Shown one piece after another: positions 47,805 through 56,163 of a stretch of DNA of 57,922 nucleotides. The DNA is taken from contig CAIFEZ010000021.1 of assembly GCA_903789595.1 (NCBI GenBank), forward strand, positions 1 through 57,922, read 5' to 3'. Under the pieces are notes generated by a model, which was not told where the DNA came from, did no database searches, and was given only the letters and a program-made list of their open reading frames with translations. Position numbers and translations under genes: made by a program. The first letter of the stretch is position 1. Every line of letters starts with the position of its first letter. This DNA comes from an uncultured eubacterium 1-6 (GTDB taxonomy: Bacteria > Bacillota > Clostridia > Lachnospirales > Lachnospiraceae).

Positions 47805-47926
47805 GCGGCAGATCTTATCTCAGAGATCTGCCGGTCTTTTTCCAGGCGGCGGATCCTTCATCAGAGATCTGCCGTTTTTTCCAGGCGGCGGGTCTTATCT
47901 CAGAGATCTGCCGCTCTTTTTTTCAG
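47805..47926 (-). repeat. triplicated 3' end of the DltA-like gene, about 40-bp units
   Basis: Three tandem units of 41, 39 and 42 bp contain TCAGAGATCTGCCG with flanking T-runs and CCAGGCGGCG. The first on the minus strand (47885-47926) includes the last codons and the stop of the adenylating enzyme gene (stop at 47900); the other two repeat that end in the gap before the carrier gene. Each unit can fold through CGGCAGATCTC with a partner such as GATCTGCCG. Confidence 0.85.
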
Positions 47927-49417
47927 CTCCGCGCGGTCGATTTTGCCGTTCAGATTATGGGGCATGGAGTCCAGGCGGACGCGGCGCCCCGGGATCATGT
48001 AGGCGGGCAGCATCTTTTTCAGTTCTTCGCTGAGGAAGGATTCTTCCGCCTGTCCGGTGTAAAAGAGGACGATCCTTTTCCTGACCTCGTTGTATACGCA
48101 GCAGTTTTCCTCGACACCCTTTACGGCGGAGACATTTGCCTCGATGTCGCCCAGCTCGATCCGCTGTCCCATGTATTTGATCTGAAAATCCTTTCGGCCG
48201 ATGAAGATCAGTTCTCCGCGTTCATTATACTGCACGAGATCTCCCGTGTGGTAGATTTTTTCCTCGTAACAGGAGTTCAGGGGATTCTGTGTAAATACAC
48301 GGTCTGTCAGTTCGGGGTTTCTGTAATAGCCGTAGGTGAGGGAGTTGCTCCTGACGCAGAGCTCTCCGGCACCGTCTTCGCTTCGTGTGACTCTTCGGCC
48401 GTTCTCATCGAGAACCATGAAATCATAGTTGCGGAAGGGTTTTCCGATCGGGAGTTTGGCATTTTCCGGGAATTCGCGGTCAATGAAGAAGTAAGAGCCG
48501 CCGTCCGTGGTTTCCGTGGGGCCGTACTGGTTGATAAAAACGGCCTGCGGAAGGGCTTCTCTCCACATGTTCAGCTGCTTGATCGGCATGATTTCTCCTC
48601 CGAACATGACCATCCGGACGGAGGAGAGGTCGGAGAGCTTCAGGGCCTTGAGGTTTGCCAGAACGACCAGCTCGGAGGGCACCCAGTACAGGACGGTGAC
48701 TTTCTGTTCTGCCAGGAACCGCATCAGGAGAGCGGGGAAGGAAAAATACAGGCACGGAATGATGCAGGTAGTGCTTCCGTTTCGAAGGGTGGAATAGACG
48801 TCCAGCAGAGACATGACGAAATACAGAGGAGCTTCATTGCCCATGACGTCCTTGTCCGTGAAATGGAAGACATCGGTTGCCGCGTCCACATAATCCACTA
48901 CCGCGCGGTGCGGCGTGACGACGCCCTTTGCCGTTCCGGTGGATCCTGAGGTGAAGAGGACATACAGGACATCGGTGGGAAGGATTCTGTTCATGACGGA
49001 CAGAATTTCTTCTTCGTTAAATGCGGATTCCTGCGCATCCTCGTAGATGAGAACGGATGCATCGCCGCTTATGGCGTCAACAGCATCCTTGTGCGTCCGG
49101 TCGGTGAGAATTACGGCCGGCTCGAGAACGCTGAGGATGTGGCGGATTCTGGTCTCAGGCATTTGTGTGTCGAGAATGGTGTAGAAGTTTCCGCTGTAGG
49201 CGATTCCGAGCATCGCGGGGATGCATTCCACGCTTTTCTCCAGGTAGACGGCCACCGGCATCTTGAAGAGTTGACGGCGTACCAGAGAGCCGGCGATATG
49301 CAGCGCTTCCTGTCTCGTCTCCGAGAAGGTAAGGGTGCGGTCCTTGTCAATGTATGCGGCCTTGTCAGGATATTTTTTTACTGTTTCCTCCAGATATTCC
49401 ATTACAAGTTTTGCCAT
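47900..49417 (-). CDS. DltA-like amino acid adenylation domain protein, altered substrate pocket
   Basis: The 505-residue ANL enzyme would activate a carboxylic acid with ATP and load it on the carrier protein. Core motifs are intact: LFTSGSTGTAKGV, YGPTETT, YHTGD, GRKDFQIKYMGQRIEL and NGKIDR with the late lysine. It aligns without gaps to DltA through the pocket (APLYFVMSLLDVYS against APFSFDLSVMDLYP). The aspartate that binds the amino group is Val201, and the D-alanine pocket cysteine (FMFCGE in DltA) is Gly273. A non-amino acid, or a bulkier acid, is therefore inferred. GGAGGT precedes the ATG. Confidence 0.88.
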   Translation of the reverse strand: MAKLVMEYLEETVKKYPDKAAYIDKDRTLTFSETRQEALHIAGSLVRRQLFKMPVAVYLEKSVECIPAMLGIAYSGNFYTILDTQMPETRIRHILSVLEPAVILTDRTHKDAVDAISGDASVLIYEDAQESAFNEEEILSVMNRILPTDVLYVLFTSGSTGTAKGVVTPHRAVVDYVDAATDVFHFTDKDVMGNEAPLYFVMSLLDVYSTLRNGSTTCIIPCLYFSFPALLMRFLAEQKVTVLYWVPSELVVLANLKALKLSDLSSVRMVMFGGEIMPIKQLNMWREALPQAVFINQYGPTETTDGGSYFFIDREFPENAKLPIGKPFRNYDFMVLDENGRRVTRSEDGAGELCVRSNSLTYGYYRNPELTDRVFTQNPLNSCYEEKIYHTGDLVQYNERGELIFIGRKDFQIKYMGQRIELGDIEANVSAVKGVEENCCVYNEVRKRIVLFYTGQAEESFLSEELKKMLPAYMIPGRRVRLDSMPHNLNGKIDRAELKKRAADL

Positions 49418-49447
49418 GTGTGATTTACCTCCATGGATATACGCCTG

Positions 49448-49526
49448 CGCGGGCTGTCAGCATGTGCGGGCTGTCGGCATGTGCGGGCTGTCAGTATGTG
49501 CAAACTGTCAGCATGTGCGGGCTCTC
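49448..49526. repeat. 17-bp tandem repeat, about 4.6 units
   Basis: Units CGCGGGCTGTCAGCATG, TGCGGGCTGTCGGCATG, TGCGGGCTGTCAGTATG, TGCAAACTGTCAGCATG and a partial fifth run without gaps. They lie between the DltD-like and DltA-like genes, inside the operon, just upstream of the ribosome binding site of the latter. The period equals that of the unrelated array at 40940. Confidence 0.9.
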
Positions 49527-49575
49527 AAAACGATTGCCACATCCGGCAGCCGCTCATGCAGTGCGTGCACGGGCG

Positions 49576-50556
49576 TTATGATTTGGTTTCGAACAGCATG
49601 CTGCCGAGAAGTGCTGAGAATTGTTCGGCGCTGTCTCCGTTCATGTGTCCGTCATAATCTACGAAGCAGGATACATCGTGAGAAAAGCTGTCGTAGTATT
49701 CGCGGTTGAAGTTGTAATATTCCACGCCGTTTTTCTGCATAAAGCTCCCAATGTAGTCCCAGGCGGCCTCATAGTTTTCGGGGAAGGATACCAGGGAACG
49801 GTCTGGCTGCGGAAGCGTGGTTGTCACGAGCCGTATATCGTTCTCACTGCACAGGTGAATGATCTTTCTGAGGTAGGAGATGTTGTCTTTCTTCACCTGA
49901 TCTTTTTCGAAGAGCACCGGATTCCATCCCGGAAAATTTTCCTCCGCGACGGGATAACGCTCGATGAAGCCGTCTTCATGGTAGACCATATTGGAGGTGC
50001 TGAACTGGCCGGCGCTGTAGTCACCTGAGAGCTTCGTGCGCAGATTTGACGGAATTCGCGGGAGCATGCTCTTCAGAGGATATTCATAGGAAGGAAACAG
50101 AAGAGCCCGGAAGTCACTCTGAGGCATAATCGCTGTGCAGTAGCTGAGTTTTGCTGCGGAAAAAGGAAATTCATGATAGAAGAGAAGGTAGTTGTTGCCT
50201 TTTTCCTTTTCGGTGACGAGATATCCGGGATCCACATCCAGTATGACGGTGGAGGGATGTCCCTTCTCGAGCGCCAGCTTCAGCAGGTAATAGGAGTCGC
50301 ACAGATACTCGCCGCCGTTTGCGAGGTTGCGGCCCGTCTGTCCGGTTCCCTTGAGCATGGTTTTCGGGTCAATGCCCATGCGCGAGTTTGATGTGCCGAG
50401 AATAATGACGTCATCAGGCTCTGTCGTCAGGGCGTGAATGTCGCTGCGGACGTAGGTGCATGGATACAGCATCAGGTCGAGAAGCAGGAGGATGACAGCG
50501 GCAGCCGCCACGCAGCCTGCAAATTTCAATGTCGGAAAAATTTTAGTATTGCGCAT
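49576..50556 (-). CDS. DltD-like membrane-anchored SGNH-type protein
   Basis: The 326-residue protein has one N-terminal membrane segment (about 10-32) and an extracytoplasmic domain. Residues near 52 read VIILGTSNSRMGIDP, a GxSxS-like nucleophile region, and near 300 SCFVDYDGHMNGDSA supplies the D-x-x-H pair of SGNH and DltD-like proteins. DltD helps transfer D-alanine in wall teichoic systems; here it probably acts in acyl transfer outside the membrane. It is shorter than DltD (about 390-420). The start overlaps the acyltransferase stop by 14 bases, so the two are coupled. Confidence 0.75.
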   Translation of the reverse strand: MRNTKIFPTLKFAGCVAAAAVILLLLDLMLYPCTYVRSDIHALTTEPDDVIILGTSNSRMGIDPKTMLKGTGQTGRNLANGGEYLCDSYYLLKLALEKGHPSTVILDVDPGYLVTEKEKGNNYLLFYHEFPFSAAKLSYCTAIMPQSDFRALLFPSYEYPLKSMLPRIPSNLRTKLSGDYSAGQFSTSNMVYHEDGFIERYPVAEENFPGWNPVLFEKDQVKKDNISYLRKIIHLCSENDIRLVTTTLPQPDRSLVSFPENYEAAWDYIGSFMQKNGVEYYNFNREYYDSFSHDVSCFVDYDGHMNGDSAEQFSALLGSMLFETKS

Positions 50557-52069
50557 AGATGAACCCTCTTTCTGCCGCCATCGGTGAGAGCAGGGCAGTG
50601 ACTGCCAGCAGGGCGGTAAAGATCAGAACCTGTACGAGAACCGGGCACCGTGAGAGACTCTCCCGAATCCGGATGCCCCGCTCCTGCAGAAGACTGACAA
50701 GAAACAGCAGGGCAATGCCGGCTCCCAGAATGGCAAGTGCTGTCGGTGTGTATGCGGTTCCCAGACGGCCGGCGGCGATGGAGAGGAACTGAGAAGGATG
50801 CAGCCGGGTGAAGCTGTATCGGATCACCTTCAGTGCCTCCCCGAAGTTTGCAGTCGTGTCAAAAAGCCAGCCGATGTTGACGAGAAGGAAGGTCCGGAGA
50901 ATCATGAAAATCTTCCACGGAAGCGACTCTCCGTTGATATGCAGGGCGGCTTTCCATTTCCGGAAGGAGCCGGCGAGCAGGTTGCTGGCCGCGATGATGA
51001 TGCCGTTGTACAGACCCCAGCCGATGTTGTTCAGGGCGGCTCCGTGCCAGAGACCGACGAGGAAGAAAACGATGATGCTGGAGATGCACATGGGAATCAG
51101 GAGTCCGGTCCTTTTGCCGAAGCGTTTTCGCGCGCCTTTTCCGATCTTTGCCATCCATCGGGAGAGGGTCAGCGGATACATGACATAATCGCGCATCCAT
51201 GTTCCGAGGGTGATGTGCCAGCGGCGCCAGAAATCGGAAAGAGAGACGGAAAAGTACGGCCGGCGGAAATTTTCGTCCAGATGGATTCCGAAGAGCTCGG
51301 ATATGCCGAGGACGAAATCGATGCCGCCCGAGAAGCTTCCGTACAGCTCAACGGAGTACAGGAGAACGATGAAAAGAGCGATTCCCGAGAACTGATCGAT
51401 GTCGGCGCAGATGGCTTTGCGGTAAAGGCCGGCCCATCCTGCGAGGAGCATGCTTTTGAAAAGTCCCCAGACAATCCGCATGAGGCCGAACCGAAGGTTC
51501 CGGAAGCGGAATTCATGACCCTCGGTCAGCTGGGGCATCAGGGTCTTGTATCGTCCGATGGGTCCCTGAACCAGCTGGGGGAAAAAGGAAACGAAGAGCG
51601 CAAAATGGAGAAAATTTTTCTCCGCGTCGGTTCGCTTCCAGTATACGTCCAGAATGTAGCTCACGGTCTGGAAGGTGTAGTAGGAGATTCCGAGAGGAAG
51701 GAGAAGACCCTTCAGCGTATAATCTCCGTGGAGGATCTGACCGGCAATTCCCAGAATATCGTTTGTGTATTTCAGGATGGCAAGCATGGCGAAATCAAGC
51801 ACCATGCCGAGAATGACGATCTGCCGGGCTCTCCGGCGGGATTCTGTGCGGTCCGTGCAGGTGTCATAGACCCGGCCGATCATAAGGCCGGTCAGGTAGG
51901 TGACAGCAGTGGAATAGACCAGACACAGGAAGGCAGGAATACCATAGGAGAGATAGAAGGCGCAGCTTGCTGCCAGAAGCACAATCCAGCGCCGCTTGAG
52001 CGGCGCCAGATAGTAGCAGACAAGACAGACTGCCAGAAAGAGAAAAAACAGATTGGAAGTCAGTGACAT
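50543..52069 (-). CDS. MBOAT family O-acyltransferase (DltB/AlgI-like)
   Basis: The 508-residue membrane protein has about 11 hydrophobic segments. It shows the MBOAT signature SLSDFWRRWHITLGTWMRDYV and the catalytic histidine in VGLWHGAALNNIGWGLYNG. The DFWRRWH form is closer to AlgI/PatA polysaccharide O-acyltransferases than to some DltB proteins. It would take the acid from the carrier protein inside and pass it across the membrane. GGGGGAG lies four bases before the ATG. It begins 10 bases after the lipoprotein gene, in one operon with the DltD-like gene. Confidence 0.92.
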   Translation of the reverse strand: MSLTSNLFFLFLAVCLVCYYLAPLKRRWIVLLAASCAFYLSYGIPAFLCLVYSTAVTYLTGLMIGRVYDTCTDRTESRRRARQIVILGMVLDFAMLAILKYTNDILGIAGQILHGDYTLKGLLLPLGISYYTFQTVSYILDVYWKRTDAEKNFLHFALFVSFFPQLVQGPIGRYKTLMPQLTEGHEFRFRNLRFGLMRIVWGLFKSMLLAGWAGLYRKAICADIDQFSGIALFIVLLYSVELYGSFSGGIDFVLGISELFGIHLDENFRRPYFSVSLSDFWRRWHITLGTWMRDYVMYPLTLSRWMAKIGKGARKRFGKRTGLLIPMCISSIIVFFLVGLWHGAALNNIGWGLYNGIIIAASNLLAGSFRKWKAALHINGESLPWKIFMILRTFLLVNIGWLFDTTANFGEALKVIRYSFTRLHPSQFLSIAAGRLGTAYTPTALAILGAGIALLFLVSLLQERGIRIRESLSRCPVLVQVLIFTALLAVTALLSPMAAERGFIYAQY

Positions 52070-52079
52070 GGTCTCCCCC

Positions 52080-53030
52080 TTACCAGGTGAGGCCGTTGTC
52101 GATGCAGCCCTCGCCTGAATCAGCGCCCTGATCGGTGTTGACCGGAGCGGGTGTCTCGGCTGCCTGTCCTGCTCCGGAGTCTGTGGTATCCGGTGTGGAA
52201 GGCTCCGTGTAGGTGGCGGAAGGGTCGGTATAGGTTTCGGACGGAGCCGTGTAGGTGTCAGACGGAGCGGTGTAGGTGCTTTCCGCAGGCTGTTCTGCCG
52301 CGGACTGTTCTGCCTGCTGCGTCTCGGCCGCAGGCTGCTCGGTCGGCGCCTGCGTAGGAGTCGGAGTCGCCTGGGATGCTTCCAGAACGGCCTTTTCCGA
52401 ATCCTCCGTGCTGATCGTCTCTCCGGTTGAAGAAGAAACGTACTTCAGGAACAGGAAGGAATTTTCCGTGTTCAGCAGGATGGATGCACTCTTGATATCG
52501 TTCAGGGGAACGGAATGAAGCTCCAGGGTGGTCTGATCATCGAAGGTCAGCTGAATGGAATAATCGGGATTGACGACTGGAGCGGAATCGGATTCGGTCT
52601 GTGCATTTACAGATTTCAGAGCTTCCGACTCATCATAGTAAAGCGTGCGGGTTTCGCCGGCTTCATAGGTTTCGCCGGAGGGGATCATATTGTCTCCGTA
52701 GGATTCCTGACCCGTGTATTTCACGGCGAAGCCGGTAACTGCCTTTCCGGTTTCGTTGGTCAGCTCCATCCGGACGATATTCGTGCCTTCCGCTTTTGTT
52801 CCGATGATTTTCTCGGCCTCTTTTTCAACAGAGGAAGCGGAGAGTGCGCTTACGGAGGCGGAAGCTACTGCCTCCGTTGCGGCAGGCGTCTCCGTTACCG
52901 AAGAAAGGGCCACCGACTCCGAAGACGCGGCTTTTCCGCAGCCCCCGAGGAGCAGGGCAGAGCCGGTCATTACGGCGATAAGAGCGGTGAGCGGGATTTT
53001 TGTGAAGCTGTGCTGGATGTTGTTTTTCAT
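52080..53030 (-). CDS. lipoprotein with Thr/Tyr/Pro/Ser repeat tail
   Basis: The 316-residue protein starts at 53030 with a lipoprotein signal (MKNNIQHSFTKIPLTALIAV, then LLLGGC, Cys about 31), after CAGGAG. Residues 75-215 form an unrecognised beta-rich domain (IVRMELTNETGKAVTGFAVKY, ASILLNTENSFLFLKYV). The tail (220-316) is low complexity with four TYTxPS blocks, a likely wall-spanning linker. It is 10 bases upstream of the acyltransferase, so it may present or hold the modified polymer. No family was recognised. Confidence 0.7.
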   Translation of the reverse strand: MKNNIQHSFTKIPLTALIAVMTGSALLLGGCGKAASSESVALSSVTETPAATEAVASASVSALSASSVEKEAEKIIGTKAEGTNIVRMELTNETGKAVTGFAVKYTGQESYGDNMIPSGETYEAGETRTLYYDESEALKSVNAQTESDSAPVVNPDYSIQLTFDDQTTLELHSVPLNDIKSASILLNTENSFLFLKYVSSSTGETISTEDSEKAVLEASQATPTPTQAPTEQPAAETQQAEQSAAEQPAESTYTAPSDTYTAPSETYTDPSATYTEPSTPDTTDSGAGQAAETPAPVNTDQGADSGEGCIDNGLTW

Positions 53031-53114
53031 AATATGTATTCTCCTGATAATGATGTGGTAATGATTCAGCAACCCGATCCCGAGAACCTGCGGTTCCCGG
53101 GATGCGAGGGTTCG

Positions 53115-53190
53115 TGTTCACGCCTGACTGACCGGGCAAGGGCGCTGTGAAATCCCTTCCTTTCAGATATTCCGTGAACAGTGAGATGCA
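53115..53190. repeat. R1 element between the lipoprotein and ChW protein genes
   Basis: GACCGGGCAAGGGCGCTGTG, then AAATCCCTTCCTTTCAGATA and TTCCGTGAACAGTGAG. It is the reverse-complement form of the copy at 11385-11431. Transcription from the ChW gene into the lipoprotein gene would pass through it. Confidence 0.65.
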
Positions 53191-53208
53191 TAAGGCCGCG
53201 ATGCTTCA

Positions 53209-55050
53209 TCAGTTGATTCTGACAGCATTTGTATATCTCCATGTTCCCGGTTTTCCGTAATAGAGATTGAAGCCGTCGTTATGGCTCTCGTGCTGGAAGT
53301 CCGGATCGAACACCCGGGTGGTGCCCTCGTAGTTGTCGATTTCTACCCAGGAGTGGACACCGAGGCCTCCGGAGAGCAGCGGAACGTAACCGAACATGAC
53401 ATGGGCGTCATATCCGAGTGCCTTTGCCATTTCGTAGAAGCAGCAGGCCATGACATAGCAGTCGCCGCCTCCCGTGGTGAAGCCGTATGCGGCGATCGTG
53501 CTTACATTGGCAGCAGTCAGAGAGTAACTCGTGCTTACATATGCCATGCCGGCAGCGGCGTTCATAGCGCTGCGAAGATTCCATCCGACCTGATCGAGAC
53601 GCTGACACGCGAGAGGATAGAGCTGCCGTACCTTCGGCATTTCGCGGAATGCCGGGGCAGTACCGCCAGGTGCGCCCTGTACTTTGGAGCGGATGGCAAC
53701 CTGAATTGCCTCTACGCGGTATCCATAGTTCTCCGTACCTGCGGAAGCGCCGTTTGACGCCCATCCGAGCCATCCGAAATGCTGTACCTGTACCCGGTAA
53801 TAAATATCGAAATACTGTGCGGCGTCGCCCGTCAGCTTCATCTGAATTGCCTCCAGACGAAGACTCTTTCCGGTGGAACCGCTGTCGTCACCTTCATGCC
53901 AATCGGATTCCCAGCCGGAATTCTGTATGTAGCTCCGATAGGATACGCCAAGTCCCGGCGCTGAGGTGCTGGCCCGGAAGGCCTCGATCCGAAGACTTCT
54001 TCCGACGGTGCCGGCTACTTCTCCGTTGCTCTTCGGAGACTGCCAGCCGATTTTCTGTACATGCGTCCGGTACGTAATATCTTTGGTGCTGAGCCAGGAA
54101 TGCGTCGTGGACGATCCGGAAGCGGAAGGCGTCTGGTCCGCCGGCAGGATCTGAACCTGGATGGCCTCGATTCTGGAGCTGGCGCCCATGGTTCCGGAAA
54201 TTTCGTCATCGCTGGCCCATGCCAGCCATCCGATCCTCTGTACGTGGACTCTGTACCAGATGTGGTAGGAAGAAGCGTCATCTCCTGTCAGGCGGATTTT
54301 CAAAGCTTCGATGCGGAGACTCCGGCCGGAGGTTCCGGCGACAGCTCCGTCGCTGACCGCGTTCTGCCATCCGATATTCTGGACATAGGTCTGATACTGG
54401 ATGCCGAGATTTTCATCTCCGTTTACCTGTAGACGAAGAGCCTCCAGGCGAAGAGAACGGCCGGTGACGCCGCCGCTGGCTGCCGTGCCGTCCGTCTTTG
54501 CGGTCTGAGCGCTCTGCCATCCGATGCGCTGGACATGTGTCTGAAGAACTACGGACGGTCCGGATTCCTGTCCGTCGGAAGCGGTGAGTTCCTTTTCCGC
54601 CGGATCATCACCGGAATTATCAGCGGTTGAGGAACTGGAAACTGCGGATTCCGGGTTATCGCCTGCGGATGACGGATCGGACACGATGGATTCCGGGGTA
54701 TCCGTCACGGATGAGGAATCTGCGGAGATGGTGCTGGAACTGTTCTTTCCGGATGAGGAATCGGAAAGAGCGGAGTCGGTTTTGGCGGCTGGCGAATCAG
54801 AAAAGACGGATCCGGAATCGCTGCCTGCGGACGATGGATCGGAGACTGTAGATTTGGAATTGTCTGCCGCGGCATCTGCTGCCTGCTGGGACGTCTGTCC
54901 GGAGAGGCTCTGACCGGCAGCTTCACCGGCAGGAGATGCAGAAACAGAAGGCGACAGGGTGGTATCGGCGTATACCGGAACAGAGGTAAGCATGATCGCT
55001 GCTCCGGCCAGAACGGCCAGAAACTTTCGGCCACCAGATTTTTTTCTCAT
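53209..55050 (-). CDS. secreted ChW-repeat protein with transglutaminase-like domain
   Basis: The 613-residue exoprotein has a signal peptide (MRKKSGGRKFLAVLAGAAIM, cleavage near VYA), a Ser/Asp-rich linker (30-165), six clostridial hydrophobic-W (ChW) repeats (about 170-465) and a C-terminal cysteine-histidine-aspartate domain (about 480-613). ChW repeats show VQRIGWQ, VQNIGWQ and VQRIGWLAW followed by GRSLRIEA-type ends. The catalytic triad is GGGDCYVMA, GVHSWVEID and RVFDPDF, as in transglutaminase-like peptidases. ChW regions are thought to bind the cell surface or polymers. It is the first gene of the leftward operon. GGGGGG precedes the ATG. Confidence 0.9.
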   Translation of the reverse strand: MRKKSGGRKFLAVLAGAAIMLTSVPVYADTTLSPSVSASPAGEAAGQSLSGQTSQQAADAAADNSKSTVSDPSSAGSDSGSVFSDSPAAKTDSALSDSSSGKNSSSTISADSSSVTDTPESIVSDPSSAGDNPESAVSSSSTADNSGDDPAEKELTASDGQESGPSVVLQTHVQRIGWQSAQTAKTDGTAASGGVTGRSLRLEALRLQVNGDENLGIQYQTYVQNIGWQNAVSDGAVAGTSGRSLRIEALKIRLTGDDASSYHIWYRVHVQRIGWLAWASDDEISGTMGASSRIEAIQVQILPADQTPSASGSSTTHSWLSTKDITYRTHVQKIGWQSPKSNGEVAGTVGRSLRIEAFRASTSAPGLGVSYRSYIQNSGWESDWHEGDDSGSTGKSLRLEAIQMKLTGDAAQYFDIYYRVQVQHFGWLGWASNGASAGTENYGYRVEAIQVAIRSKVQGAPGGTAPAFREMPKVRQLYPLACQRLDQVGWNLRSAMNAAAGMAYVSTSYSLTAANVSTIAAYGFTTGGGDCYVMACCFYEMAKALGYDAHVMFGYVPLLSGGLGVHSWVEIDNYEGTTRVFDPDFQHESHNDGFNLYYGKPGTWRYTNAVRIN

Positions 55051-55244
55051 GGTAATAATTCCCCCCTTTATAATACTTATGGTTAATTTTTTGATATTTC
55101 GATTATAGCGCGGTGACAGGGCAAAAAAAAGTTAAAAACGAGCTTTTTATTTTAAATCTGTATCCTGTGATACGGATTTCCGGGTACTTTTTGTGTATTC
55201 TCTTCTTGTACCCGAAAGTGTACCCGAAAGGCGGTGAAGAAAAT

Positions 55245-55898
55245 ATGAAAGAAAAAGTCGGAGAAGTTTTTTCCATTGCTAAGGATAATGTCCCGGTTCC
55301 GGGATGCACGATTTCCAGAGAAGTGTACAGCGGTACTAATGCCATCACGTACTTTTCTCTGGCGGCCGGCACGGATATCAGCGCGGAAATCTATTCCAGT
55401 CATAAGCTGATTCTGGCGGCGGAGGGAAGCATGGAGGTTTACGGAAGAGAAGGCTTCAGGAGAACGCTGGAAGCCGGAGAGGCAGTCCTGACACTGACCG
55501 ATACCCCGATGGGAATGCGCACGGAGAACGGCGCGGTTTACACAGAGATTTTGATCCGGAAGGAGGATACAATGAACAGTACAATTAAAGCAGGAGAGGT
55601 TTTCAAACTGGCGGAGCTGATTCCTTATCAGGACGGCAAGGTTGTAAATATGGACGTTGTCCACAATGACAAAATGAAATTCGTGGTGATGTCCTTTGAC
55701 AAGGGAACGGGACTTTCCGAGCATGCGGCTCCGGGAGAGGCAATCATTTTCGCGCTGGACGGAGAGGGAATCATCGGCTATGAAGGGAAAGAGCACAGAA
55801 TCAAGGCCGGCGAGAACTTCCATTTCGCAAAGGGAGGACGCCACTTCGTGAAGGCACCGGAGAAATTCAAGATGGCACTGCTGCTGACGCTTGATTGA
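55245..55898 (+). CDS. double cupin domain protein
   Basis: The 217-residue protein holds two cupin folds: residues 1-105 (lacking the usual histidines, LILAAEGSMEVYGREGFRRTLEAGEAVLT in shape) and 110-217 (EHAAPGEAIIFALDGEGIIGYEG, then FHFAKGGRHFVKAPEKFKMALLL). The second half alone resembles common single cupins, and a Met at its start suggests fusion of two ancestral genes. The start at 55245 follows AAAGGCGG. The reading from 55113 begins inside a promoter-like region. It lies 265 bases upstream of the DUF438 protein on the same strand. Confidence 0.85.
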   Translation: MKEKVGEVFSIAKDNVPVPGCTISREVYSGTNAITYFSLAAGTDISAEIYSSHKLILAAEGSMEVYGREGFRRTLEAGEAVLTLTDTPMGMRTENGAVYTEILIRKEDTMNSTIKAGEVFKLAELIPYQDGKVVNMDVVHNDKMKFVVMSFDKGTGLSEHAAPGEAIIFALDGEGIIGYEGKEHRIKAGENFHFAKGGRHFVKAPEKFKMALLLTLD

Positions 55899-56034
55899 AA
55901 TCCGGAATGAAATGGAAAGCAGAAGGTTTCCATTGGATTTCGCCGTGACCATGGGAATTTAGAATGAGCTTGACAGATCACATGGAAATTCATAGTTGTC
56001 TCAACTGATCTTGGAAAGATTTATCTGATTCACT

Positions 56035-56138
56035 GAGATTGGAAGGACTTGACAGAGATTAGAAGGATTTGATTGAGATCGAAGGGAACTGACAGAGATC
56101 AGAAGGATTTGATTGAGATCGAAAGGATTTCGACTGAA
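56035..56138. repeat. 20-bp tandem repeat, about five units
   Basis: Units of GAGATTGGAAGGACTTGACA, GAGATTAGAAGGATTTGATT, GAGATCGAAGGGAACTGACA, GAGATCAGAAGGATTTGATT and a fifth with GAGATCGAAAGGATTTC follow in register. They fill most of the gap between the cupin and the DUF438 genes and end 25 bases before the latter. Confidence 0.9.
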
Positions 56139-56163
56139 CTTATACATAGGAGTAAGAAGAGAT

